64,000 nt of DNA from Hyphomicrobiales bacterium (GTDB taxonomy: Bacteria; Pseudomonadota; Alphaproteobacteria; Rhizobiales; Beijerinckiaceae): the NCBI GenBank assembly GCA_900466745.1, contig UBNE01000027.1, forward strand, positions 1 to 64,000. The letters are read 5' to 3'. Both the position numbers and the translations under genes were made by a program. This document shows positions 1 through 7,975 of the stretch, in pieces. Numbering within the stretch: position 1 is the first letter of the stretch; each line of letters starts with the position of its first letter. Below the pieces are notes generated by a model. The model saw nothing but the letters and a program-made list of their open reading frames with translations, was not told the origin of the DNA and made no database searches.

Positions 1-33
1 GGGCAGGGTGGGGCACCGGTTGCCATCCGCCCG

Positions 34-318
34 TCATCGCCGCGCCGCCAGATCGGCCGCACCGCCGCATATCGCGGTGCCGTCCCGGGCGATGCGGGCC
101 TCGCCGATGCCCTGTTCGCGGCCGGTCACGGGGTCGCGGTAGATCCTGTGGCGGCAGGCCGCGGCACTGTCCTCCGGCCCCGCAAGGACAAAGCGCGCCA
201 GGGCCAGGACAGCCCACAGGATCGCGATGCCCCAGCAGACCGCCCCGCGCAGGCGCGACGGCGCGGCAGGCCCGGCAAGCTCCGAAAGCGGCGGCGGCGG
301 GAGAACGGGTTTCGGCAT
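34..318 (-). CDS. Small hypothetical single-pass membrane protein (94 aa)
   Basis: I do not recognise the family. The chosen ATG is preceded by GGAG about 6 nt upstream; the frame stays open further upstream, but that part has no coding character. Residues 1-22 are rich in proline and alanine, residues about 25-47 form one hydrophobic helix (WGIAILWAVLAL), and a short Cys- and Arg-containing tail follows. The tail repeats phrases such as GREQGIGEARIARDGTAICGG, which suggests a small extracytoplasmic domain. It lies on the same strand as the downstream-coordinate hydratase gene but 330 nt away, so it is probably a separate unit. Confidence 0.5.
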   Translation of the reverse strand: MPKPVLPPPPLSELAGPAAPSRLRGAVCWGIAILWAVLALARFVLAGPEDSAAACRHRIYRDPVTGREQGIGEARIARDGTAICGGAADLAARR

Positions 319-648
319 GGGGCTCCGGCGACTTTGCTGCCAGCCAGATAAACCCTGCCTGTTTCCGCCATACCGGGCGCTTGTTTCCGGACTGTTTCGA
401 TTGGTGTCCCGACATGTCCGCGCGGCGCCCCGCCCCGGGAGAATCGCGCCAGCGTCATCGGCGGGCAGCGGTGCCGAGGCCATGCCGCCGGCCCGGATTG
501 CCGCTTCGGCGAAGCGTCGCGGCTCCCGGCCGATCACGCGGCCAGCGACGCCAGCCTTCGGATGAAGTCGCCTTGCGAGCGGCGGCCCGTCTTGGCCAGC
601 GGCTCCGCCGTGGCCGGCCTCCGCCGCGGCGGGGCGGGCAAGCGCCCG
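319..648. other. 330-nt gene-free stretch
   Basis: GC-rich sequence between two minus-strand genes. The open frames here are short or antisense and have no ribosome-binding site or family resemblance. I see no convincing terminator, repeat or RNA. Confidence 0.4.
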
Positions 649-1449
649 TCAGGCGCCGTCCGCCGGTTCTGCCAGGACCGCGAGCTCGACCGCCCCGATG
701 CCGTCCAGCGCGAAACGATAGGTTTCGCTGCGGGCCGGGAAACGGGTGGTGACCAGGCTACCCGTCATGACGATCTCGCCGGCGTGCAGGCCGCGGCCCT
801 TCGCGCCGAGCGCGTTCGCCAGCCAGGCGAGCGGCGCGAAGGGGTGGCCGAGCACGTCCCGCCCCTGGCCGCGGTCGATCTCGACGCCGTCGCGGCTCAC
901 CACGCCGGCGACCGCATCGAGCGCCGGCCAGTCGCTGCGGAACGCGGACAGCACCACGCCGCCGTTCCAGGAATTGTCGGCGACCAGCGAGAGCACGTCG
1001 AGCTCGGCATAGTCGGCGGCGCGGTCGTCGACGATCTCGATGGCGGCGCAGACGCCCGCGACATGGCCCGCGATGCTCTCGGCCGTGAAGGCGGGGCCGC
1101 CGGGCGGGATGTCGCGGCCGATGCGCACCCCGATCTCGAATTCGAGGCCGATCCGCCCGTAATCGGCGATGGCGACGCGCGCGCCGGAGCGGTGCAGCCG
1201 GTCGGCCAGGACGACGCCGGCGATCGGCTGGTCGATGCCGCACATCGCCTGCATGCGCTGCGAGGTCAGGCCGATCTTGTAGCCGACGGGCGCGCCGCGG
1301 CGCGGCTTCAGCAGCGACACATAGCGGTCCTGCACGGCATAGGCGTCGTCGAGCGAGGCGATGCCGGCCGCCGCCGCGAAGGGGCGGAACCTCGCCTTGC
1401 CGTCATGCTCGCCGACCAGCCTCGCGGCCACCTGGTTCACGTCCACCAT
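649..1449 (-). CDS. 2-keto-4-pentenoate hydratase / fumarylacetoacetate hydrolase-family protein
   Basis: 266 aa. The order of motifs fits the MhpD/HpcG hydratase branch of the FAH superfamily: YKIGLTS near residue 55, the acidic metal-site segment LEFEIGVRIGRD, an AIEIVDDR segment, and a C-terminal MTGSLV motif. The family hydrates 2-oxopent-4-enoates or decarboxylates related 2-oxo acids in meta-cleavage pathways, using Mg2+ or Mn2+. The start was chosen at MVDVNQ because GGAGGAGGA lies 5-6 nt upstream; a start 30 nt further upstream is possible. It lies 61 nt downstream of the MocR-type regulator on the same strand, so co-transcription is likely. No other aromatic meta-cleavage gene is nearby, so the substrate is unknown. 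Confidence 0.8.
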   Translation of the reverse strand: MVDVNQVAARLVGEHDGKARFRPFAAAAGIASLDDAYAVQDRYVSLLKPRRGAPVGYKIGLTSQRMQAMCGIDQPIAGVVLADRLHRSGARVAIADYGRIGLEFEIGVRIGRDIPPGGPAFTAESIAGHVAGVCAAIEIVDDRAADYAELDVLSLVADNSWNGGVVLSAFRSDWPALDAVAGVVSRDGVEIDRGQGRDVLGHPFAPLAWLANALGAKGRGLHAGEIVMTGSLVTTRFPARSETYRFALDGIGAVELAVLAEPADGA

Positions 1450-1510
1450 GCTGTCCTCCTCCACGGCCTGCGCGGCCACCTCGATGAATCGATCGTTTCC
1501 CCAACCGCTG

Positions 1511-2992
1511 CTAGGCGGCGGCCATGACCTCGGCGAAGCGCCTCACGGCGGGGCCGATGCGCTCGGGCACCGTATTGCCGAAGCCGAAGACGAAGCCCGT
1601 CGCGGCCCCGTCCTGCAGCCGGTAGCGGGACAGGGCCGGCGCATCGATGCCGCGCTGCCGGGCCGCGTCGGTGATCGCGGCGTCGTCCAGCGGGGCGCGC
1701 GCATGCGCGGTCAGGTGCAGGCCCGCGGTGACGTCCGGGATCAGCAGGCGGTCGCCGAGCGAGCGCCGCAGGGCGTCGACCAGGATCGTGGCGCGCTCGC
1801 GATAGAGCCGGCGCATGCGCCGGACATGCCGCGCCAGCACCCCGCGCCCCATGATGTCGGCCACCATCTGCTGGAGCGGCGGCGGCAGGTAGCAGGAAAA
1901 GACGAGCTTGGCCCGATAGAACAGCTCGACGAGGTCCGGCGGCAGCACCAGATAGGTCAGGCCGAGGGACGGCGAGAAGATCCGGTTGATATTGCCGATG
2001 AAGATCACGCGCTGGTCGGTATCGAGCGAGAGCAGCGAGGCGAGCGGCTGGCGGTTGATGCCGATCGGGCTGCTGTAGTCGTACTCGATCACCCAGGCGT
2101 TGCGGGCCTGGGCCCAGGCCAGCAGGGCCAGCCGGCGTTCCATCGACATGGTCGAGCCATAGGGAAACTGGTTCGTCGGCGAGGCGATCACCATGCGCGC
2201 GCCGTCCGCCTCCGGGCCGAAGCTGTCGACGCGGAGCCCCTCGAGATCGACCCGATGCGGCAGGACGCGCGCGCCGTTCGCCACCATCGCCGCAACCCGC
2301 GTCGGATAGCCGGGATCCTCCACGACGACGCCATCGCCGGGGTCGAGGAGCAGTTGCGCGAGCAGGATGAAGGCCTGCGTCGTGCTGGCGACGACGGCGA
2401 TCTGCTCGGCCCGGCAGGGCACCCCCTCATATTCCCCCAGATATTTCGCGATCTGCTGGCGCAGCGCCGGCAGGCCCAGCCGCTCGCTGAAGCTGAACTG
2501 GGGCCAGGGCTCCGAGCCCCAGTATTCGGCGGTGCTGCGCCGGATGTCGGCGAAGGGCAGTTCGTCCAGCGCCGGCAGCAGGGGGCTGAGATCGTAGCCC
2601 AGCTCGCGCTCGCTCGGCAGGGACTGGTCCATCAGGGCCCTCCCCCGCGCCGCCGGCGCGCGCGGCTGGCGCCGGGGCGACGGCGGGGCCGGCGCATCGA
2701 TCCGGCGGTGCAGATCCTCGGGCAAGTCCTTCTCGATATAGGTGCCCGCGCCGGTGCGCCCATGCGCATAGCCTTCGTTCTTCAGCCGGTTATAGGCGAG
2801 CACGATCGTCGAGCGGGAGACGCCGAGCTCGTCCGAGAGCTTGCGCGAGGGCGGCAGGCGCACGCCGCGGGGAATCGCGCCCGCCACGACCAGCAGGCGC
2901 AACTGTCCGGCGATCTGGTCGTAGAGCGGCTCCGGGCCGTTCGGCTCCACCGCGATCGTGTTCCAGAAGGGGTAGTTGAAGCTCGCGGTCAT
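1511..2992 (-). CDS. MocR/PdxR-type regulator: GntR winged helix plus aminotransferase-like domain
   Basis: 493 aa. Residues about 20-90 are a GntR-type winged helix (PLYDQIAGQL ... LGVSRSTIVLAYNRL). Residues about 130-493 are a fold-type I aminotransferase-like domain. In this family the domain usually binds PLP through the Lys of a GTFSK-like motif and senses a ligand. Here the equivalent stretch reads GNINRIFSP (residues 333-341), so Arg337 replaces the Schiff-base Lys, and the usual DYDSEFR reads DYSSPIG. PLP binding is therefore doubtful. The gene diverges from the ABC transporter that starts at 3204, and two ATTGGTA direct repeats lie between them, so it probably controls that operon and itself. 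Confidence 0.88.
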   Translation of the reverse strand: MTASFNYPFWNTIAVEPNGPEPLYDQIAGQLRLLVVAGAIPRGVRLPPSRKLSDELGVSRSTIVLAYNRLKNEGYAHGRTGAGTYIEKDLPEDLHRRIDAPAPPSPRRQPRAPAARGRALMDQSLPSERELGYDLSPLLPALDELPFADIRRSTAEYWGSEPWPQFSFSERLGLPALRQQIAKYLGEYEGVPCRAEQIAVVASTTQAFILLAQLLLDPGDGVVVEDPGYPTRVAAMVANGARVLPHRVDLEGLRVDSFGPEADGARMVIASPTNQFPYGSTMSMERRLALLAWAQARNAWVIEYDYSSPIGINRQPLASLLSLDTDQRVIFIGNINRIFSPSLGLTYLVLPPDLVELFYRAKLVFSCYLPPPLQQMVADIMGRGVLARHVRRMRRLYRERATILVDALRRSLGDRLLIPDVTAGLHLTAHARAPLDDAAITDAARQRGIDAPALSRYRLQDGAATGFVFGFGNTVPERIGPAVRRFAEVMAAA

Positions 2993-3087
2993 GTCCCGTC
3001 GCAGGAAGGGTCGGGCCGCTCGTCGCCCGGGCGGAGGGAGCCGTGGATTGAGCGGCCGGGCGGGCGCCCGGTCAAGCTCGCGGGCAT

Positions 3088-3117
3088 ATTGGTATGCCCG
3101 ATTCGCCAGAATTGGTA
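3088..3117. promoter_or_regulatory. Candidate MocR operator: two ATTGGTA direct repeats
   Basis: ATTGGTA occurs at 3088-3094 and again at 3111-3117, 23 bp apart (about two helical turns), in the intergenic region between the divergent regulator and transporter genes. The reverse complement contains ATACCA/GTACCA, close to the ATACCA direct repeats known for GabR, another MocR-type protein. Assigning these repeats to this regulator is inference. Confidence 0.45.
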
Positions 3118-3203
3118 CTTGAGGCGGTTTTTAGCGGCCGATACCGTCCCTGCCAATCGCGGTCGGGACAAAGCCGATCATCCAACGCAAGCGGAGGAAG
3201 AAC

Positions 3204-3980
3204 GTGTCTCGACCCGAGGCGAAGACCGTCCTCACGGCGGACGGCATCCACAAGAGCTATGGCGACTTCGCCGTGCTCAAGGGGGTCAGCCTGGCGGCCC
3301 GGGAGCGGGACGTCATCTGCATGATCGGCGCCAGCGGCTCGGGCAAGAGCACCTTCCTGCGCTGCATCAACCTGCTCGAGACGCCGGAAGCCGGCTCGAT
3401 CGCCTTCGAGGGCGAGCAGCTCAACCTGGATCGCCGCGGCGACGGCGCCGCGCGCCTGGACGCGCGGCAGATCAGCCGGATCCGCAGCCGCATGGGCATG
3501 GTGTTCCAGAGCTTCAACCTGTGGAGCCACCTGACCGTCCTCGACAATGTGACGATCGCGCCGATCAAGGTGCTCGGCGTGCCCAAGGCGGAGGCGAAGG
3601 AGCGGGCCGAGGGCCTGCTCGCCAAGGTCGGCCTGTTCGACAAGCGCTTCCATTACCCGGCGCATATCTCGGGCGGGCAGCAGCAGCGCTGCGCCATCGC
3701 GCGGGCGCTGGCGATGGACCCGAAGCTCCTGCTCTTCGACGAGCCGACCTCGGCGCTCGACCCCGAGCTGGTCGGCGAGGTGCTGCGCGTGATGCGCCTG
3801 CTCGCGGAAGAGGGGCGCACCATGATCGTCGTCACGCACGAGATGGCCTTCGCCCGCGAGGTCTCGAGCGAAGTGCTCTTCCTGCACGAGGGGAAGATCG
3901 AAGAGCGGAACACGCCGGAGCAGATCTTCGGCAATCCGACGTCGGAACGGTGCAGGCGCTTCCTGCAGCGCGTCCTGTGA
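3204..3980 (+). CDS. Polar amino acid-type ABC transporter ATP-binding protein (HisP/GlnQ family)
   Basis: 258 aa. Energises uptake together with the binding protein and two permeases that follow. Walker A is GASGSGKST near residue 45, the signature is HISGGQQQR, and Walker B with the adjacent D-loop reads [12 protein letters not shown]. The length and sequence are typical of the HisP/GlnQ/OccP family, which serves basic or polar amino acids and opines. The upstream AAGCGGAGGAAGAAC supplies a strong ribosome-binding site. Only 11 nt separate it from the binding-protein gene. The candidate MocR operator lies upstream, so control by the divergent regulator is plausible. Confidence 0.92.
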   Translation: MSRPEAKTVLTADGIHKSYGDFAVLKGVSLAARERDVICMIGASGSGKSTFLRCINLLETPEAGSIAFEGEQLNLDRRGDGAARLDARQISRIRSRMGMVFQSFNLWSHLTVLDNVTIAPIKVLGVPKAEAKERAEGLLAKVGLFDKRFHYPAHISGGQQQRCAIARALAMDPKLLLFDEPTSALDPELVGEVLRVMRLLAEEGRTMIVVTHEMAFAREVSSEVLFLHEGKIEERNTPEQIFGNPTSERCRRFLQRVL

Positions 3981-3991
3981 GGAGAGGAACC

Positions 3992-4789
3992 ATGAGACAC
4001 ACGGCCCTGGCCCTTCTGTCCGGCGCGGCCTTGCTGCTGGCCGGCTCCGCCTTCGCCCGCGAGGTGAAGGTCGGCACCGAATGCACCAACCCGCCCTTCA
4101 ACTACCGCACCGCCGGCGGCGCCCTGACCGGCTTCGACGTCGACATCGCCCGCGAGATCGGCAAGCGGGCCGGCTTCGAGCTGCAATTCGTCTGCCAGGC
4201 GTTCGACGGCCTGATCCCGGCGCTGACGGCGCGCAAGTTCGACCTCGTCCTCGCCAGCCTCTCGATCACCGAGGCGCGCCAGAAGAACATCGACTTCAGC
4301 ATCCCCTATCGCGGTTCGACCGGGCGCTTCGTCGGTCCCAAGACCTCCAAGCTGGAGCCCCTGACGGCGGACGGACAGCCCAACCCCAAGGCGCTCGACG
4401 GCAAGGTCGTGGGCATGATCCGCGCCAGCACCTATGACCGCTATTTCACCGAGCTGTTCCCCGGCGTGCAGATCGCGCGCTACGAGAACTACGAGACCCT
4501 GCTGCTCGACCTCGGCTCCGGCCGGGTCGACCTGATCATGGCCGGCCCGATCAAGATGGCGGATTTCCTCACCGAGGAGCGCGGCAAGGACTTCGCCTTC
4601 ATCGGCCCCGAGCTGGAGAGCATCAAGTATTTCGGGCCGGGCGTGGGCGTCGGGCTGCGCAAGAACGAGCCCGAGCTGGCGGACAAGGTCAACGACGCGC
4701 TCAAGGGCATGTTCGCCGACGGCACCTTCAAGGCGATCAACCAGAAATACTGGAAGTTCACGGTGCTGCCGAGCGTCTGGATGGACTGA
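3992..4789 (+). CDS. Periplasmic amino acid-type substrate-binding protein (SBP_bac_3 family)
   Basis: 265 aa. A Sec signal peptide (MRHTALALLSGAALLLAGSAFA) is followed by the typical start of mature HisJ/ArgT-like proteins, VGTECTNPPFNY. Further family features are GFDVDIAREIGKRAG, the two Cys (TECT and FVCQ) that could form a disulfide, and the closing MFADGTFKAINQKYW. It captures the ligand in the periplasm for the permeases downstream. Ligand class cannot be read from sequence: the usual Arg of the amino-acid carboxylate site is not obvious to me. The start follows GGAGAGGAACC. Confidence 0.9.
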   Translation: MRHTALALLSGAALLLAGSAFAREVKVGTECTNPPFNYRTAGGALTGFDVDIAREIGKRAGFELQFVCQAFDGLIPALTARKFDLVLASLSITEARQKNIDFSIPYRGSTGRFVGPKTSKLEPLTADGQPNPKALDGKVVGMIRASTYDRYFTELFPGVQIARYENYETLLLDLGSGRVDLIMAGPIKMADFLTEERGKDFAFIGPELESIKYFGPGVGVGLRKNEPELADKVNDALKGMFADGTFKAINQKYWKFTVLPSVWMD

Positions 4790-4876
4790 GCCGCCGGCCC
4801 TCGCTCTCCTCCCTGCCCGCAGCCCGGGCCGAACGCGCGGCCCCGGCCCCCGCTCCGCCCGACACCGGAAAGACGC

Positions 4877-5575
4877 ATGACGGCAGACCTGTTTCAGGGC
4901 TGGGGCACCCAGCTCTTCTGGGGCACGATGGTCACGCTCAAGGTCGCGTTCCTGTCGCTGCTGGCGGGGCTGGCGATCGGGCTCGCCGTCGCCCTCGCGA
5001 AGCTCTCCTCCTCGCGCCTGCTGCGGGTCGCGGGCGACGTCTACACCACCTGCATCCGCGGCACGCCGGAGCTGCTGATCATCCTGCTGGTCTATTTCGG
5101 CAGCACGGTCGCGCTGTCGGCGGCGCTGCGCCGGATCGGCGGACCCGACACCCATTTCGAGATGCCGGCGCTGGGCGCGGGCGTGCTGGCGCTCAGCCTC
5201 GTCTTCGGCGGCTATGCGGCCGAGATCTTCCGCGGCGCCTTCCTCGCCATCCCGGCCGGGCAGATCGAGGCGGCCAGGGCCTTCGGCATGCGGCCGGCGA
5301 CCTTGTTCATCCATATCCGCCTGCCCCTGATGTGGCGCTACGCCCTGCCCGCGCTCGGCAACATCTGGATCTCGCTGATCAAGAACACCTCGCTCATCTC
5401 GATCGTCGGGCTGGAGGAGCTGATGCGCGTCAGCTACGTCGCGACCTCGGTGACGCGCAGCCCGTTTCATTTCTACGTGCTCGCCGCCGTGATCTACCTC
5501 ACGCTGACCATCGCCAACTCCCTGATCATCGACATGCTCGAGACCCGCGCGAACCGCGGCGTGCGGAGGGTCTGA
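4877..5575 (+). CDS. Amino acid-type ABC transporter permease (HisQ-like)
   Basis: 232 aa inner-membrane protein with about five hydrophobic segments. It carries the EAA loop EAARAFGMRPATLF, which contacts the ATPase, and the family phrase RGTPELLIILLVYFG. An 87-nt gap precedes it, and the next permease starts 2 nt after its stop, so the two are translationally coupled. It should pair with the HisM-like partner to form the heterodimeric pore. Confidence 0.9.
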   Translation: MTADLFQGWGTQLFWGTMVTLKVAFLSLLAGLAIGLAVALAKLSSSRLLRVAGDVYTTCIRGTPELLIILLVYFGSTVALSAALRRIGGPDTHFEMPALGAGVLALSLVFGGYAAEIFRGAFLAIPAGQIEAARAFGMRPATLFIHIRLPLMWRYALPALGNIWISLIKNTSLISIVGLEELMRVSYVATSVTRSPFHFYVLAAVIYLTLTIANSLIIDMLETRANRGVRRV

Positions 5576-5577
5576 CC

Positions 5578-6306
5578 GTGGACGTCTCGCTCATGATCGA
5601 CAGCGTCCCCCGCCTGCTGGAAGGGGCCGTCGTCACGCTGAAGCTGCTGCTGCTGACCGAGATCATCGGCTTCGTCTTCGCGCTGCCGCTCGGCATCCTC
5701 TACGCGAACGGCAGCCGCGCGGTGCGCGCGCCGATCTATGGCTTCGTCTATTTCTTCCGCGGCACGCCGCTCCTGGTGCAGATCTTCATCGTCTATTACG
5801 GGCTCGCCCAGTTCGAGGCCGTGCGCCACAGCTTGCTCTGGCCCTGGCTGCGCCAGCCCTTCGTCTGCGCGCTGATCGCCTGCGCGCTGCATTCGGCGGC
5901 CTATACGACCAACATCCTGCGCGGCGCGATCCAGGCCGTGCCGGCCGGCGAGGTCGAGGCGGCGCGCGCCTGCGGCATGTCCGCCTTCCAGGTCCAGCGC
6001 CTGATCGTGCTGCCGGTCGCGCTGCGGCTGATGCTGCCCGCCTACAGCAACCAGGCGATCGGCATGCTGAAGGGCACCTCGCTCGCCAGCACGATCACCC
6101 TGATGGAGCTGACCGGGGTGGCCAACACCATCGTCGCCAGCACCTTCTCGCCCTACGAGATCTTCATCATGGCGGCGCTGATCTATCTGGCGATCACGCT
6201 GGTCATCACGCGCTGCTTCAAATTCGCCGAATACGCCCTCAGCAAGCACCAGCGGCCGCTCGCGAGCGCCGCCGCGACGCCCGAACAGGTCCGCCATGCC
6301 GACTAG
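5578..6306 (+). CDS. Amino acid-type ABC transporter permease (HisM-like)
   Basis: 242 aa from a GTG start that follows GGAGGG; an ATG 15 nt downstream is an alternative. The family phrase FRGTPLLVQIFIVYYGL and the EAA loop EVEAARACGMSAFQ are both present, with about five membrane segments. It is the second half of the permease pair. Its last 11 nt overlap the following IMPase gene, which places that enzyme in the same operon. Confidence 0.9.
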   Translation: MDVSLMIDSVPRLLEGAVVTLKLLLLTEIIGFVFALPLGILYANGSRAVRAPIYGFVYFFRGTPLLVQIFIVYYGLAQFEAVRHSLLWPWLRQPFVCALIACALHSAAYTTNILRGAIQAVPAGEVEAARACGMSAFQVQRLIVLPVALRLMLPAYSNQAIGMLKGTSLASTITLMELTGVANTIVASTFSPYEIFIMAALIYLAITLVITRCFKFAEYALSKHQRPLASAAATPEQVRHAD

Positions 6307-7102
6307 CGACATCAGGAACTTCATCGCCTTCGCCCAGGAGATGGCCGAGGCGAGCGGCGCGATCATCCGCGAGGCGGCCGGCCGCATCAACGCCTTCGAC
6401 TCCAAGGGCGACGACAGCCCGGTGACCGAGATCGACCGGCGCGTCGAGACGGAGCTGCGCCGGCGCATCGGTGAGGCCTTCCCGGAGCACGGCATCCAGG
6501 GCGAGGAATTCGGCGCCCAGGCGACCGGGGCCGACTATGTCTGGGTGCTCGATCCGATCGACGGCACGAAGGCCTTCGTCGCCGGCATCCCGGTCTTCGG
6601 CACGCTGATCGCCCTCGCCCATCGCGGCGTCCCGGTTCTCGGCGTCATCGACCAGCCGATGACCCGCGAGCGCTGGATCGGCGCGGACGGCTTCCCGACC
6701 ACCCTGAACGGCAGGCGCGTCGCGACCTCCGGCCGGACCGTCCTGTCCGAGGCGGTGCTGTCGACGAGCAATATCGAGCTCTACGATCCCGCGAGCCTGC
6801 CGGTCTTCGAGGCGCTGCGCTCCTCGGTGCATTGGTGCGTCTATGGCGGCAGTTGCTATGCCTATGGCCGGCTCGCCTCGGGCGGGATCGACGTCGCCAT
6901 CGACCGCTTCACCACCCCGCACGACGTGCTCGCCCATGTCCCGGTCATCGCCAATGCCGGCGGCGTCATCACCGACTGGGAGGGCGCCCCGCTGACGCTG
7001 CATTCGAGCGGGCGCTGCCTGGCGGCGGCCAATCCCGCGCTGCATCGGGCCGCCCTCGACCGGATCGCCCGCCGGCGGCCCGCAGGCACGCCGGCCGCGT
7101 AG
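6296..7102 (+). CDS. Inositol monophosphatase family protein, histidinol-phosphatase (HisN)-like
   Basis: 268 aa. The Mg2+-dependent phosphatase motifs are present: SPVTEIDRR, GEEFG and DPIDGTKAF. The last metal-ligand motif reads TTPHDVLAHVPVIANAGG, which matches the HisN-type form (…YDIAALIPVVEGAGG) better than classical inositol monophosphatase (WDxAAG). Likely reaction: hydrolysis of a phosphomonoester in the cytoplasm. The start overlaps the HisM-like gene by 11 nt. Its position at the end of a transport operon suggests that it acts on an imported or derived phosphate ester rather than on histidine biosynthesis; that is inference. Confidence 0.85.
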   Translation: MPTSDIRNFIAFAQEMAEASGAIIREAAGRINAFDSKGDDSPVTEIDRRVETELRRRIGEAFPEHGIQGEEFGAQATGADYVWVLDPIDGTKAFVAGIPVFGTLIALAHRGVPVLGVIDQPMTRERWIGADGFPTTLNGRRVATSGRTVLSEAVLSTSNIELYDPASLPVFEALRSSVHWCVYGGSCYAYGRLASGGIDVAIDRFTTPHDVLAHVPVIANAGGVITDWEGAPLTLHSSGRCLAAANPALHRAALDRIARRRPAGTPAA

Positions 7103-7145
7103 GCCCGCCGCGCAGCATCCCGACTCCCAGCCAGGTCGCCCCGTC

Positions 7146-7955
7146 ATGCCCAGCACGCCCCGGACCCGCCGCGCCATCGTCGACGCCATGAAGGAGGCCG
7201 CCCGGATCGGCGGCGCCTCGCTCGCCGGCCATTTCGCCCAGCTTTCCGCCCTGTCGATCCTCGAGAAGGGTCCATCCGATTTCGTCTCCGCCGCCGATAT
7301 CGAATCCGAGCGGCTGATCGTCGCCTTCCTGAACGAGGCCCTGCCCGGTATCGCGGTGCTGGGCGAGGAGGGCGGCGCCTCGCCCGATGCCGGCGACGGG
7401 CCCAGGATCGTCATCGACCCGCTGGACGGCACCAACAACTTCCTGCACGGCATCCCGCAATTCTCGGTGTCGCTCGCCCTGATGGAGGGCGAGGAGGTCA
7501 CGGCCGGGGTCACCTACAACCCGCTGAGCGGCGAGCTGTTCTGGGCCGCCGCCGGCGAAGGCGCCTATCTCGGCGACAGGCGGCTGAGCGGGTCGAGCCG
7601 CGCCTCGCTGGCCCATGCCGTCGTCGGGACCTGCTTCCCCTATAACGGCAAGGGCGACACCGAGAAGGCCGCCCGCGAGATGGCCGCGATCATGCCCCGG
7701 GTTTCGGGGATCAGGAGCCCGGGCTCGGCGGCGCTGGAGATCGCCTATGTCGCGGAGGGCCGCTTCGACGGCTTCTGGGCCTCGGGCGCCAAGCTCGACC
7801 TGTGGGACCTGGCCGCCGGCGTCATCATCGCGCGCGAGGCCGGCTGCCTCGCGACCGAGATCGACGGCGCGGGCGACCCGCTCGACTGCCGGAGCCTCGT
7901 CGTCGCGCCGCGCCAGTTCCACGGCCTCTTCGTCGACATCTTCCGCTCGGCCTGA
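7146..7955 (+). CDS. Inositol-1-monophosphatase family protein
   Basis: 269 aa. Motifs in order: SDFVSAADIESE, LGEEGG, DPLDGTNNFLHG (metal ligands) and LWDLAAGVIIAREAG (the C-terminal WDxAAG motif). These match SuhB-type phosphatases, which hydrolyse inositol phosphates or related sugar phosphates with Mg2+. It lies 43 nt after the HisN-like gene, so both probably belong to the transporter operon. Two paralogous phosphatases of different subtypes in one transport operon is unusual. Confidence 0.87.
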   Translation: MPSTPRTRRAIVDAMKEAARIGGASLAGHFAQLSALSILEKGPSDFVSAADIESERLIVAFLNEALPGIAVLGEEGGASPDAGDGPRIVIDPLDGTNNFLHGIPQFSVSLALMEGEEVTAGVTYNPLSGELFWAAAGEGAYLGDRRLSGSSRASLAHAVVGTCFPYNGKGDTEKAAREMAAIMPRVSGIRSPGSAALEIAYVAEGRFDGFWASGAKLDLWDLAAGVIIAREAGCLATEIDGAGDPLDCRSLVVAPRQFHGLFVDIFRSA

Positions 7956-7975
7956 GCCGCGCCAGGACGAAGCCG

